In this document: positions 57,078 through 64,000 of the stretch, one piece after another
Layout: the number at the start of each line of letters is the position of its first letter
How positions within the stretch are numbered: the first letter of the stretch is position 1
Assembly (NCBI RefSeq): GCF_000966195.1
Contig: NZ_LAHL01000041.1
Location: 39,551-103,550, forward strand
From: Domibacillus robiginosus
Lineage (GTDB): Bacteria > Bacillota > Bacilli > Bacillales > Domibacillaceae
Direction of reading: 5' to 3'
Length of the DNA: 64,000 nucleotides
Translations under genes and position numbers: made by a program
Notes under the pieces: model-generated
The model's database searches: none
What the model saw: only the letters and a program-made list of their open reading frames with translations
What the model was told of the DNA's origin: nothing

Positions 57078-59489
57078 TTATTTAGTTGTGCTCACAAGCT
57101 CTGTTTCGTATAGTTCTTTCCGGATTTTTTCGCTTTCGATAACTTCCTTCCACGGCTCTTTCGTAACAGACAGCGCTTCGTCAATACGGGCATTCAGCGC
57201 GTCCCGTGTCGCTTTATCGGACAGCACTTCTTTAATGTGATCCAGGCCGACACGCTCTACCCAGGCTGCCGTCCGCTCAAGATATACTGCATCCTCCCGG
57301 TAATACTGCATGAACGCGCCAGTCATTTCCATTACTTCTTCGTTCGTTTTTACTTTGCAGAAAAGATCTGCTGCCCGCAAATGTGTTCCGCCGTTTCCGC
57401 CAACGTAGATTTCCCAGCCTCCGTCTACCCCAACGACGCCAATATCCTTGATGCCCGATTCCGCACAGTTGCGCGGGCAGGCAGATACAGCCATTTTCAC
57501 TTTATGCGGTGTGCCGATCCGCTCGAATTTCTTTTCCATCTGGATCCCCATGCTCATAGAATCCTGGGTGCCGAAGCGGCAGAAGCTTTCACCGACGCAT
57601 GTTTTCACCGTTCGCAATGTTTTTCCGTACGCATAGCCCGATGGCATATCCAGATCGGCCCACATGCCCGGCAGATCTTCTTTTTTCACGCCGAACAGAT
57701 CAATCCGCTGTCCGCCGGTTACTTTGATCAGCGGCACGCTGTATTTATCTGCTACATCGGCAATTTTCCGCAGGTCATCCGCTGATGTGACGCCGCCATA
57801 CATACGCGGCACTACCGAATACGTGCCGTCTTTTTGAATGTTTCCGTGCATGCGCTCATTCACAAACTTAGAGGCTTTTTCATCTTCGTATTCTGTCGGG
57901 TTAATCATGCCCAGGTAGTAGTTCAGTGCCGGACGGCATTTGGAGCAGCCGCCGTCTGTTTCCCAGCCAAGCACATTCATGACTTCTTTTGTATGGTTCA
58001 GGCCTTTTTCACGGATCGCTTCGACCACTTCGTCGCGGGACAGCGTTGTGCAGCCGCAGATCGCTTCTTTTTGGATAGAGGTGTCAAAGCTGTCGCCAAG
58101 AGTATGCGCCAGCAGGTCAACTACAAGCGGTTTACAGCCGCCGCATGAGCGGGACGCACCTGTGCACCCTTTCACTTCATCCACTGTTGTTAAGCCGTTT
58201 TCTTTAATGGCACACACAATGTCACCCTTGGATACACCATTACAGCCGCAGATCAGTTCACTGTCATCCATTGATGCCACCAGACTTTCACCGCCGGCGG
58301 TTTCTTCTGCCGCACCAATGTAATCCTCCACATCCGCTTTCTTATTAATTAAGCGAAGCAGCTTGTTTCCTTCACTTGTGTCTCCGAATAAAACAGCACC
58401 GGCCATTTTCCCGTCGCGGATTAAAACCTTTTTGTAGGTGCCTTTCCAATCATCAAACATTTTAATGGTCTTTGTTTCCTCGTCCTCGACAATTTCACCG
58501 ACCGAGAATACGTCTACACCCGAGACTTTTAACTGTGTCGATAGAACCGAACCTTCATAGCCGGCAGCTACTGTACCACAAATATGTGCCGCCATCGCTT
58601 TGCCCTGTTCATAAAGCGGTGCAACAAGACCATACACCACTTCACGGTGCTCTGCGCACTCCCCAACTGCATACACATCGGGGATATTCGTTTCCATATA
58701 ATCATTGACCAGGATACCCCGGTTTACGGCAATGCCACTTTCTTTCGCCAGGGACGTATTCGGGCGGATACCAGCTGCCATAACCACAAGATCCGTTTCG
58801 ATTTCTTCCCCGTCATTAAAGCGGATGCCTTCTACTCTTTCTCCACCTAAAATCTCGGCTGTCTGCTTGTTCATCAGGAAATTCATGCCCTGCTTTTCGA
58901 GCTCTTTCTGCAGCATTTTGCCGGCTGTTTCATCAAGCTGGCGCTCCATTAAAAAGTCAGCCAGGTGAATCACGTTTACATCCATTCCAAGATTTAAAAG
59001 CCCGCGTGCCGCTTCCAGGCCAAGCAGGCCGCCGCCGATCACGGATGCTTTTTTGTATTGCCTGGAGGCATCGATCATTTTTTCACAGTCTTTAATGTCA
59101 CGGAAAGCCGTCACGCCTTCTTTTTCGTGACCCGGCACCGGGATGATAAAGGGAACGGAGCCTGTCGCAATAATAAGCTTGTCATACTCGACGGCCCGCT
59201 TTTTTGTGGTATGAATATATTTTGCTTCTGTATCAATACGTGCAACTGCTTCACCCGGATATAACTGAATATGGTGGTCTTCATACCAGTTCCAGTCGTT
59301 AAGCGTAATATCAGCAATCGTGGTATCTCCCTGAAGAACTTTTGATAATTGAATACGGTTATAATTAGGGTAAGGCTCTTCTCCAAAAATGGTAATATGA
59401 AACCGATCCGGATTCATTTTTAATATTTCTTCAATCGACCGGACACCGGCCATCCCATTTCCAATTAGCACTATTCTCTCTTTATTCAA
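57078..59489 (-). CDS. nirB: assimilatory NAD(P)H nitrite reductase large subunit
   Basis: An 803-residue enzyme reducing nitrite to ammonium (B. subtilis NasD is 805). In order: FAD-dependent oxidoreductase domain (IVLIGNGMAGVRSIEEIL, VIGGGLLGLEAARGLL, DVYAVGECAEHR), two BFD-type [2Fe-2S] domains (CGCNGVSKGDIVCAIKENGL..., CGCTTLSRDEVVEAI...), then the siroheme/[4Fe-4S] domain with CVGESFC and CPRNC ligands. ATG 59489. A perfect TnrA box lies 71 bases upstream. Confidence 0.9.
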   Translation of the reverse strand: MNKERIVLIGNGMAGVRSIEEILKMNPDRFHITIFGEEPYPNYNRIQLSKVLQGDTTIADITLNDWNWYEDHHIQLYPGEAVARIDTEAKYIHTTKKRAVEYDKLIIATGSVPFIIPVPGHEKEGVTAFRDIKDCEKMIDASRQYKKASVIGGGLLGLEAARGLLNLGMDVNVIHLADFLMERQLDETAGKMLQKELEKQGMNFLMNKQTAEILGGERVEGIRFNDGEEIETDLVVMAAGIRPNTSLAKESGIAVNRGILVNDYMETNIPDVYAVGECAEHREVVYGLVAPLYEQGKAMAAHICGTVAAGYEGSVLSTQLKVSGVDVFSVGEIVEDEETKTIKMFDDWKGTYKKVLIRDGKMAGAVLFGDTSEGNKLLRLINKKADVEDYIGAAEETAGGESLVASMDDSELICGCNGVSKGDIVCAIKENGLTTVDEVKGCTGASRSCGGCKPLVVDLLAHTLGDSFDTSIQKEAICGCTTLSRDEVVEAIREKGLNHTKEVMNVLGWETDGGCSKCRPALNYYLGMINPTEYEDEKASKFVNERMHGNIQKDGTYSVVPRMYGGVTSADDLRKIADVADKYSVPLIKVTGGQRIDLFGVKKEDLPGMWADLDMPSGYAYGKTLRTVKTCVGESFCRFGTQDSMSMGIQMEKKFERIGTPHKVKMAVSACPRNCAESGIKDIGVVGVDGGWEIYVGGNGGTHLRAADLFCKVKTNEEVMEMTGAFMQYYREDAVYLERTAAWVERVGLDHIKEVLSDKATRDALNARIDEALSVTKEPWKEVIESEKIRKELYETELVSTTK

Positions 59490-59559
59490 CGTAAAATCCC
59501 CCTCAATAGCAGTAGATATCCCGTATTATAAAAAGAATAAAAGATGCTGTCTAAATACA

Positions 59560-59576
59560 TGTTATATTATCTGACA
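59560..59576 (-). promoter_or_regulatory. TnrA/GlnR-type box upstream of nirB
   Basis: TGTTATATTATCTGACA matches TGTNANAWWWTNTNACA at every defined position. In B. subtilis, TnrA activates nasDEF through such a site under nitrogen limitation. Confidence 0.75.
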
Positions 59577-59708
59577 TATTATTTTTTAAATTACATTGCT
59601 TTATACAGAATGTAAACCCTAAGAAATCTATTATTGAATATGTTTTAGCAGCCAATAAATAAGGGAAACATAAGGAAAAAACAGAATAGAAATAAAAGGA
59701 CGAGCAAA

Positions 59709-60764
59709 ATGAGACTGTCACTAAAAAAATTCATTTATTACTTGATTAAATTAAGGAGCCGAATCTTTCTCCCTTTTTTTCTTCTATATATCTTGATTAC
59801 TTCATACATCATTTTGATGATCGAGCCTGAAACCTTTGGCTCTTATTTAACAGCCCTGTACTGGGTAATGACCGCTCTGGCTACAGTCGGCTTTGGAGAT
59901 TATGCTCCTGTTACCGATGCTGGGAAAGCTTTTACAATTTTTCTTTATGTTACAGGCATCGGGATGGTCAGTGTGTTCATTGGAAATGTTATCGAAACTG
60001 TGTACCGCATCGAAAAATTAAAGGTTGGGGGAAAAATGAAATATACAGGAAATGATCACATTATTTTAATTGGATGGAATGAAAAATCGAAAGCTGCGGT
60101 GCAGGAAATTATCCGCTCAGACCAAACGGTAGATATTGTTCTTATTGACCACATGGAAAAATCCCCCTTAATAGATGAACACCTTTTTTATATAAGAGGA
60201 GATGCAACCGATGAACAAACATTAATGCGGGCAAATTTGCCGGAAGCCAAAGGTGTTATCATTTTCGCTGAAGAATCACCTCAGGTAAATGATGCTGCTA
60301 AAGATCCCCTTCTTGTAGACGGCAAAACGCTGCTTATTGCAACAGCCATTACCTCTCTTGAAGAACAGATGAACCTTTCTATTCACGTAACAGCTGAAGT
60401 CGTTCATCAACAGCATATTCGTTTATTTGAACGGGTAAAGGTGGATGAATTTATTCCAACGAATGAAATGATCTCCCATGCGGCAGTACGGTCACTATTT
60501 TCCCATGGCATTACCCATATTTACTCTGAATTAATGAGCCGGCAGGTTGGAGAAAGTATTTATGAAATTGACAAACGCCCCCAATGGATGACATATCGGG
60601 ATGCTTTTATGGACCTTTTGGATGAGGGAGCTACACTTGTCGCGGATCACACCAACCTTCATATTAATCAGAAGTTAGACGAGCCAATTCCAATTGAGGC
60701 ACGCCTTTTCGTCATGTGCGACAAGGAAACCATTGCTAAAATCCAGCCGGAGTCAAACGTCTAA
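59709..60764 (+). CDS. potassium channel with RCK (TrkA-N) domain, YugO-like
   Basis: A 351-residue two-span channel: TM1 about residues 20-38, pore with selectivity filter TVGFGD (about 59-64), TM2 about 75-95, then a cytosolic RCK/TrkA-N Rossmann domain (HIILIGWNEKSKAAVQEI, YIRGDATDEQTLMRANL) and a C-terminal TrkA-C-like part. It resembles B. subtilis YugO, used for K+ release in biofilm signalling. ATG 59709 has a weak AAAAGGACGAG site. Monocistronic. Confidence 0.8.
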   Translation: MRLSLKKFIYYLIKLRSRIFLPFFLLYILITSYIILMIEPETFGSYLTALYWVMTALATVGFGDYAPVTDAGKAFTIFLYVTGIGMVSVFIGNVIETVYRIEKLKVGGKMKYTGNDHIILIGWNEKSKAAVQEIIRSDQTVDIVLIDHMEKSPLIDEHLFYIRGDATDEQTLMRANLPEAKGVIIFAEESPQVNDAAKDPLLVDGKTLLIATAITSLEEQMNLSIHVTAEVVHQQHIRLFERVKVDEFIPTNEMISHAAVRSLFSHGITHIYSELMSRQVGESIYEIDKRPQWMTYRDAFMDLLDEGATLVADHTNLHINQKLDEPIPIEARLFVMCDKETIAKIQPESNV

Positions 60765-60949
60765 AGTGATTATATTTAACTATATTAGAGTAGGGGCGTT
60801 AAGTTAGCAAAAAAAGGGTAAATAAACAAAAGCTGCTTTCTGTGTTTAAACAGCAAAACGAAGCAGGAAATAATTATTCAGCCAGTTATTCGTCAGTTTG
60901 TTTTAGCTTGTTTGACAGCTTGGCTAAACAACAAGGAGGATATTGGATT

Positions 60950-61960
60950 ATGAGCAAGTCATCAAATTGGGAAAACAAACAATTCTACACACCCACCTCC
61001 AATGTTTCATCGTCTAAAAAATTAAAAGAAGCCATCTGGCAATTGTTATGGGAAGCGGATCATCCTTATACAACAAAAGAGATTTCAAACCTGCTTTATA
61101 CAGGAGAAGCAACTGCAAACAGTATTCTGCATTTATTAATGCAGGAAAGGAAAGTTAAACGGCACAAGATAACTTCTAAAGCAAACGGCCGAATGATCAC
61201 CCGTTACGTTTATTACGGCGTAGAAGCTTATACAGAGTCCCAGCAGGAGGAACTGTCTCCATTAATGGCACAGGTCTATCAATTGTTTCAGTCCACCGGA
61301 CAAAAGTATTCAGCTGAACGGGTATCGGCCCTGTTAAATCTTGCCCCAACCAGTACGGCCACGGTTCTTTATCGCTTGTATAAAAAGGGCTACCTTTCTA
61401 GAAGCAAAGAATACTCCGGTAAAAGAAAGCGATATCTTTACGTTATTGAAGAAGATTCAGAACGCGAGTCTTCCTACATTATTGAAAGAATGGATAAACT
61501 GCCAAGTAAGGGCGGTACATTAAAAGACATATCGTCGGTTAGCGGGATCTCTATTCGTACGTTAAAAGAAGTGATGCTGGAATTATTTAAAAAAGGACAG
61601 GTCTGCCGCCGTCGTCATAGTGAATATGCAGAAAACGAAAGTCTTATTTACTTTTTACGCGATGATGAAACATGGGAATATCATATTTCACGCTTATTGG
61701 AATTTAAAATTGTTGAAGCCCTAAAAAAACAGAATTGTCCCCTTTCTTTAATAGAATTGGAAAGTCAACTGCAGATTAGTGTATCTAAAATCCGGAAAGT
61801 CGTTCAATCTATGTATGAAGAATTTATCGTAGAAAGAATTCATCTTTCTAAACACTCTTCAAACAGAAGAGGCTATGGATATAGATTAACGAATATTGGA
61901 AAACAACGAACCATTGATACCTGGGATTACTTTGAAGAAATAGTTTGTATGGAGAATTAG
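60950..61960 (+). CDS. protein of four tandem winged-helix-like units, unknown function
   Basis: ATG 60950 follows AAGGAGG by ten bases; upstream frame to 60842 has no site. The 336-residue product has an N-terminal polar tail then four similar units (about residues 23-90, 100-165, 172-235, 245-315). Each has helix, turn with T/S-x-x-E/D-I/V/L-S, recognition-like helix and a basic beta wing (HKITSKANGRMITRYVYYGV, EYSGKRKRYLYVI, RRRHSEYAENESLIYFLR, SKHSSNRRGYGYRLT). No ATPase, sensor or membrane part is seen. It is likely a DNA-binding protein or architectural factor. I do not recognise the family. Confidence 0.6.
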   Translation: MSKSSNWENKQFYTPTSNVSSSKKLKEAIWQLLWEADHPYTTKEISNLLYTGEATANSILHLLMQERKVKRHKITSKANGRMITRYVYYGVEAYTESQQEELSPLMAQVYQLFQSTGQKYSAERVSALLNLAPTSTATVLYRLYKKGYLSRSKEYSGKRKRYLYVIEEDSERESSYIIERMDKLPSKGGTLKDISSVSGISIRTLKEVMLELFKKGQVCRRRHSEYAENESLIYFLRDDETWEYHISRLLEFKIVEALKKQNCPLSLIELESQLQISVSKIRKVVQSMYEEFIVERIHLSKHSSNRRGYGYRLTNIGKQRTIDTWDYFEEIVCMEN

Positions 61961-62607
61961 TCAGTCAGCGGCAGATGATACCTTTTTTTATAGCAGGCTG
62001 ACTGCGGAGATCACTCTGTAGTCAGCTTTCTACTTTTTAAGTCCTTTTTTGTTCTGTTGTGACCTTTTTTAAACGGAATTTGTTCTCTTTAAAATTCTCT
62101 TCAAAATACATACATACATTTTTTAAATTTATGATTCAATAAAATCAGTTTTTATAAAATTACTTTAAATATAATATTTATGGTCTTATAGATTTTTATC
62201 TTATTCGTTTGAATTTAATAAACATTTTGTTAATATTTATAAGGACTTTCAAAACGAAACGTTTAGATTATTGTTTATTTCAAACTTTGAGAGTAAAACC
62301 AATTTTTATATGCCGTACCTGTTCGTTCCCTCCTTTGTGATTTTACCTCTCTTTCCTGCTGGAAATGCTCATATAATCACAAACCTTTCATTTTACAGGA
62401 CAATTGTTGTTTCAACCCAAAATACTGCTTCCTGCAGACGATCAGCCTATCCTAAAATGATCGCTGTATTTAGACGTCTTTTTTAAGCATTTATTATGAA
62501 TTAAGATTTTAAACGGCTCTTACAAGGTTCCTGCTTTTTCATAAGCATAAAACAGGGGAAACCGGCAAAACGGAATATAATTATTGGCAATAATATATTG
62601 AGGTAAT
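61961..62607. other. AT-rich intergenic region
   Basis: About 650 bases with no supported gene. GTCAGTCAGC at 61961 pairs with GCTGACTGC near 61998, possibly ending the winged-helix gene. The rest is low-complexity AT-rich DNA leading to the opuA remnant. Confidence 0.4.
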
Positions 62608-62989
62608 TTGATGGATCCATACGTACCAGTGAAAAATGTCTCAAAGATTTTTGGCAAATCTCCTAAAGCCGCCATTAATTTACTAAAGCTAGGCAAATTC
62701 AAGGAGGAAATTTTAAATGAGACAGGAAAAACCGTTGGTATAAATAGTGTAAACTTCGATATTTACCCTGGTGAAATTTTTGTGATTATGGGGCTATCTG
62801 GGAGCGGGAAGTCTACATTGATTCGTATGTTTAACCGTTTGATTGATCCTACAATTGGTGAAATCCTGATTGAAGATGAGGATATTGTAAAAATGAATTC
62901 TGCAAGATTAAGAGAAGTCCGCCAAAAGAAAAATTTGCCGGCTTGTACCAGCTTATCTGGATATTGATTCTATTGATGATTTAAAATAA
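62608..62989 (+). pseudogene. opuA deletion scar: 5' end of opuAA joined to an opuAC piece
   Basis: The first about 110 codons (VPVKNVSKIFGKSPKAAINL, IMGLSGSGKSTLIRMFNRLI, RLREVRQKK) are the N-terminus of the glycine betaine importer ATPase OpuAA, including Walker A. The frame breaks near 62930. A few codons later another frame reads VPAYLDIDSIDDLK and stops at 62987-62989, resembling the OpuAC binding-protein segment (VPxYxxxxSIEDLK). The rest of opuAA, all of opuAB and most of opuAC are gone, so the importer is non-functional. Confidence 0.6.
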
Positions 62990-62992
62990 GAA

Positions 62993-63030
62993 AAAGAGCT
63001 GCTCATGCCGGAGCAGCTCTTTTTATGGTT
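62993..63030. terminator. terminator between the opuA scar and the dehydrogenase
   Basis: AAGAGCTGCTC / GAGCAGCTCTT with T run; bidirectional, probably the original opuA operon terminator and the end of the minus-strand dehydrogenase gene. Confidence 0.75.
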
Positions 63031-63034
63031 TATT

Positions 63035-64000
63035 TTATTTTACAAAAACGGTTTTAATCGAAGTAAAGAATTCTTTCGCGGCTTCTCCCTGTTCACGGGA
63101 ATGCGAGCTGGACTGCTTCATACCGCCGAATGGAGCCTGAAGTTCAACCCCGGCACTTTCCGCATTTACCCGGATAAGTCCCGCTTCCATATCGTTAACG
63201 AAGGACAACAAATGCTGGATATTCGTTGTAAAGATAGAAGCACTTAAGCCGTACTCGGTATCGTTCGCAATCTTCAGTGCCTCTTCCACCGATTCTGCTT
63301 TTAACAGGCCAATGACCGGGCCAAAGATTTCTTCCCTGGCAATGGCCATATCCGGCGTGCAGTTGTCAAAAATCGTCGGTTCCACATAGTATCCGTCTGC
63401 CAGGCTGCCTTCTTCCGCACGTTTGCCCCCGATCAGAAGCGTGGCGCCTTCTTCTACTCCTTTTTCAATATAAGAAAGAACCGTATTCAGCTGGTTTTCG
63501 CTTGCACATGGCCCAAGCCACGTACTGCTGTCAAGACCGTTGCCAATGGTAATCTCTTTTGTTTTTTGAACAAGCATGTTTTTAAATTCATCAAACACTT
63601 CAGCTGCCACAATAACCCGGCTGGTTGCCGTACATTTTTGGCCCGTTGAACGGAAAGCGCCGGTTACAACGGCTTCTACTGCCAGGTCAAGATCAGCATC
63701 GGCAGCCACAATCACCGGGTTTTTTCCGCCCATTTCAAGCTGGTACTTTGCACCGCGTGCCAGCGCTGCCTGGCCGATCTGCTTGCCAACGCCGTTAGAG
63801 CCGGTAAACGTAATGCCGTTGATGTCTTCATGATCGGCGATCCCCTGGCCGATGGTTCTGCCCGGTCCGGTAACCATGTTGACCACCCCTGCCGGGAATC
63901 CGGCTTCTTCGAAGCACTCGATAATTTTAGCCGCTGTAACCGCTGTTTCTGTTGCCGGCTTCATCACGATCGTGTTGCCGTATACAAGCGCTGGTGCCAT
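63035..64000 (-). CDS. aldehyde dehydrogenase, C-terminal part (2,5-dioxovalerate dehydrogenase-like)
   Basis: The 321 codons in the window are the C-terminal two thirds of an NAD(P)-dependent aldehyde dehydrogenase; the gene continues past 64000. Visible are the cofactor segment [29 protein letters not shown], general-base Glu in [11 protein letters not shown], catalytic Cys in [11 protein letters not shown], and EEIFGPV. The pattern is close to alpha-ketoglutaric semialdehyde dehydrogenases (YcbD type) of sugar-acid degradation. The true start is outside the window. Confidence 0.75.
   Translation of the reverse strand: MAPALVYGNTIVMKPATETAVTAAKIIECFEEAGFPAGVVNMVTGPGRTIGQGIADHEDINGITFTGSNGVGKQIGQAALARGAKYQLEMGGKNPVIVAADADLDLAVEAVVTGAFRSTGQKCTATSRVIVAAEVFDEFKNMLVQKTKEITIGNGLDSSTWLGPCASENQLNTVLSYIEKGVEEGATLLIGGKRAEEGSLADGYYVEPTIFDNCTPDMAIAREEIFGPVIGLLKAESVEEALKIANDTEYGLSASIFTTNIQHLLSFVNDMEAGLIRVNAESAGVELQAPFGGMKQSSSHSREQGEAAKEFFTSIKTVFVK

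Noticed and set aside
62271..62486. 71-residue ORF in the AT-rich gap before opuA
   Set aside because: No ribosome site, no protein-like pattern, and it lies in low-complexity AT-rich DNA.

Overview
The window looks like chromosomal DNA from a Bacillaceae (Bacillus-like) Firmicute. The evidence is AT-leaning composition, strong AGGAGG-type ribosome sites with frequent GTG/TTG starts, a tag-type wall teichoic acid cluster, nasDE-type nitrite reductase genes, SsuE/SsuD sulfonate genes, a XylR remnant and Bacillus-style regulatory sites (cre, TnrA box, sigma-B promoter, Fur-like box). Genus and species cannot be fixed from the sequence alone.

Layout. 1-6.1 kb is accessory and partly decayed. 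It holds small membrane-protein genes, a lipoprotein gene broken at a T run, diverged tandem noncoding repeats with terminators, and a minus-strand phage-like remnant (RusA-like fragment, intact RecU-like resolvase, a frameshifted zinc-ribbon gene, and a second copy of that gene's 3' end). 6.5-19.5 kb is a sugar module on the minus strand: yhcW-like HAD phosphatase, a RhaSPQT-like ABC importer, a sensor set (binding protein, YesM-type kinase, YesN-type regulator) and lacZ. Two promoters there overlap cre-like sites. 19.6-21.1 kb holds a possible Fur-controlled small RNA and a CysP-like permease. 21.1-29.4 kb is wall teichoic acid: tagH, tagG, tagB, tagD, tagF, a TarS/GgaA-like glycosyltransferase and tagA. 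29.8-38.1 kb is mixed: a LysM plus beta-propeller protein, a Ca2+/Na+ antiporter, a deleted xylR, an ABC-2 exporter, an MBL protein and a sigma-B-driven DUF2512 protein.

38.4-44.7 kb is a Nik/Opp-type importer operon with an embedded SAM methyltransferase, all downstream of a cobalamin riboswitch. This points to cobalt or a cobalt/corrinoid chelate rather than plain nickel. 44.8-46 kb is a divergent Lrp/YitT pair.

46.1-55.8 kb is a sulfur island: sulfate ABC importer (cysA, cysW, cysT, sbp), yezD, an Rrf2 regulator with three clustered cysteines, and the sulfonate operon ssuBACDE. Two cis-element families tie it together. One is an operator-like ATTCCAATTTG motif upstream of yezD-sbp, rrf2, ssuB and the distant cysP-like gene. 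The other is a leader motif, read on the minus strand as CTGATCAGACAACTGAAGG, which sits directly 5' of an intrinsic terminator in four or five places. This recurrent leader, one copy of which overlaps the stop codon of a 17-codon Cys/Met-containing ORF, is the best candidate for an undescribed regulatory system here.

55.9-59.6 kb is assimilatory nitrite reductase (nirB, nirD, nirC) behind a perfect TnrA box. The right end holds a K+ channel, an unfamiliar protein made of four tandem winged-helix units, a glycine betaine (opuA) deletion scar, and an aldehyde dehydrogenase cut by the window edge.
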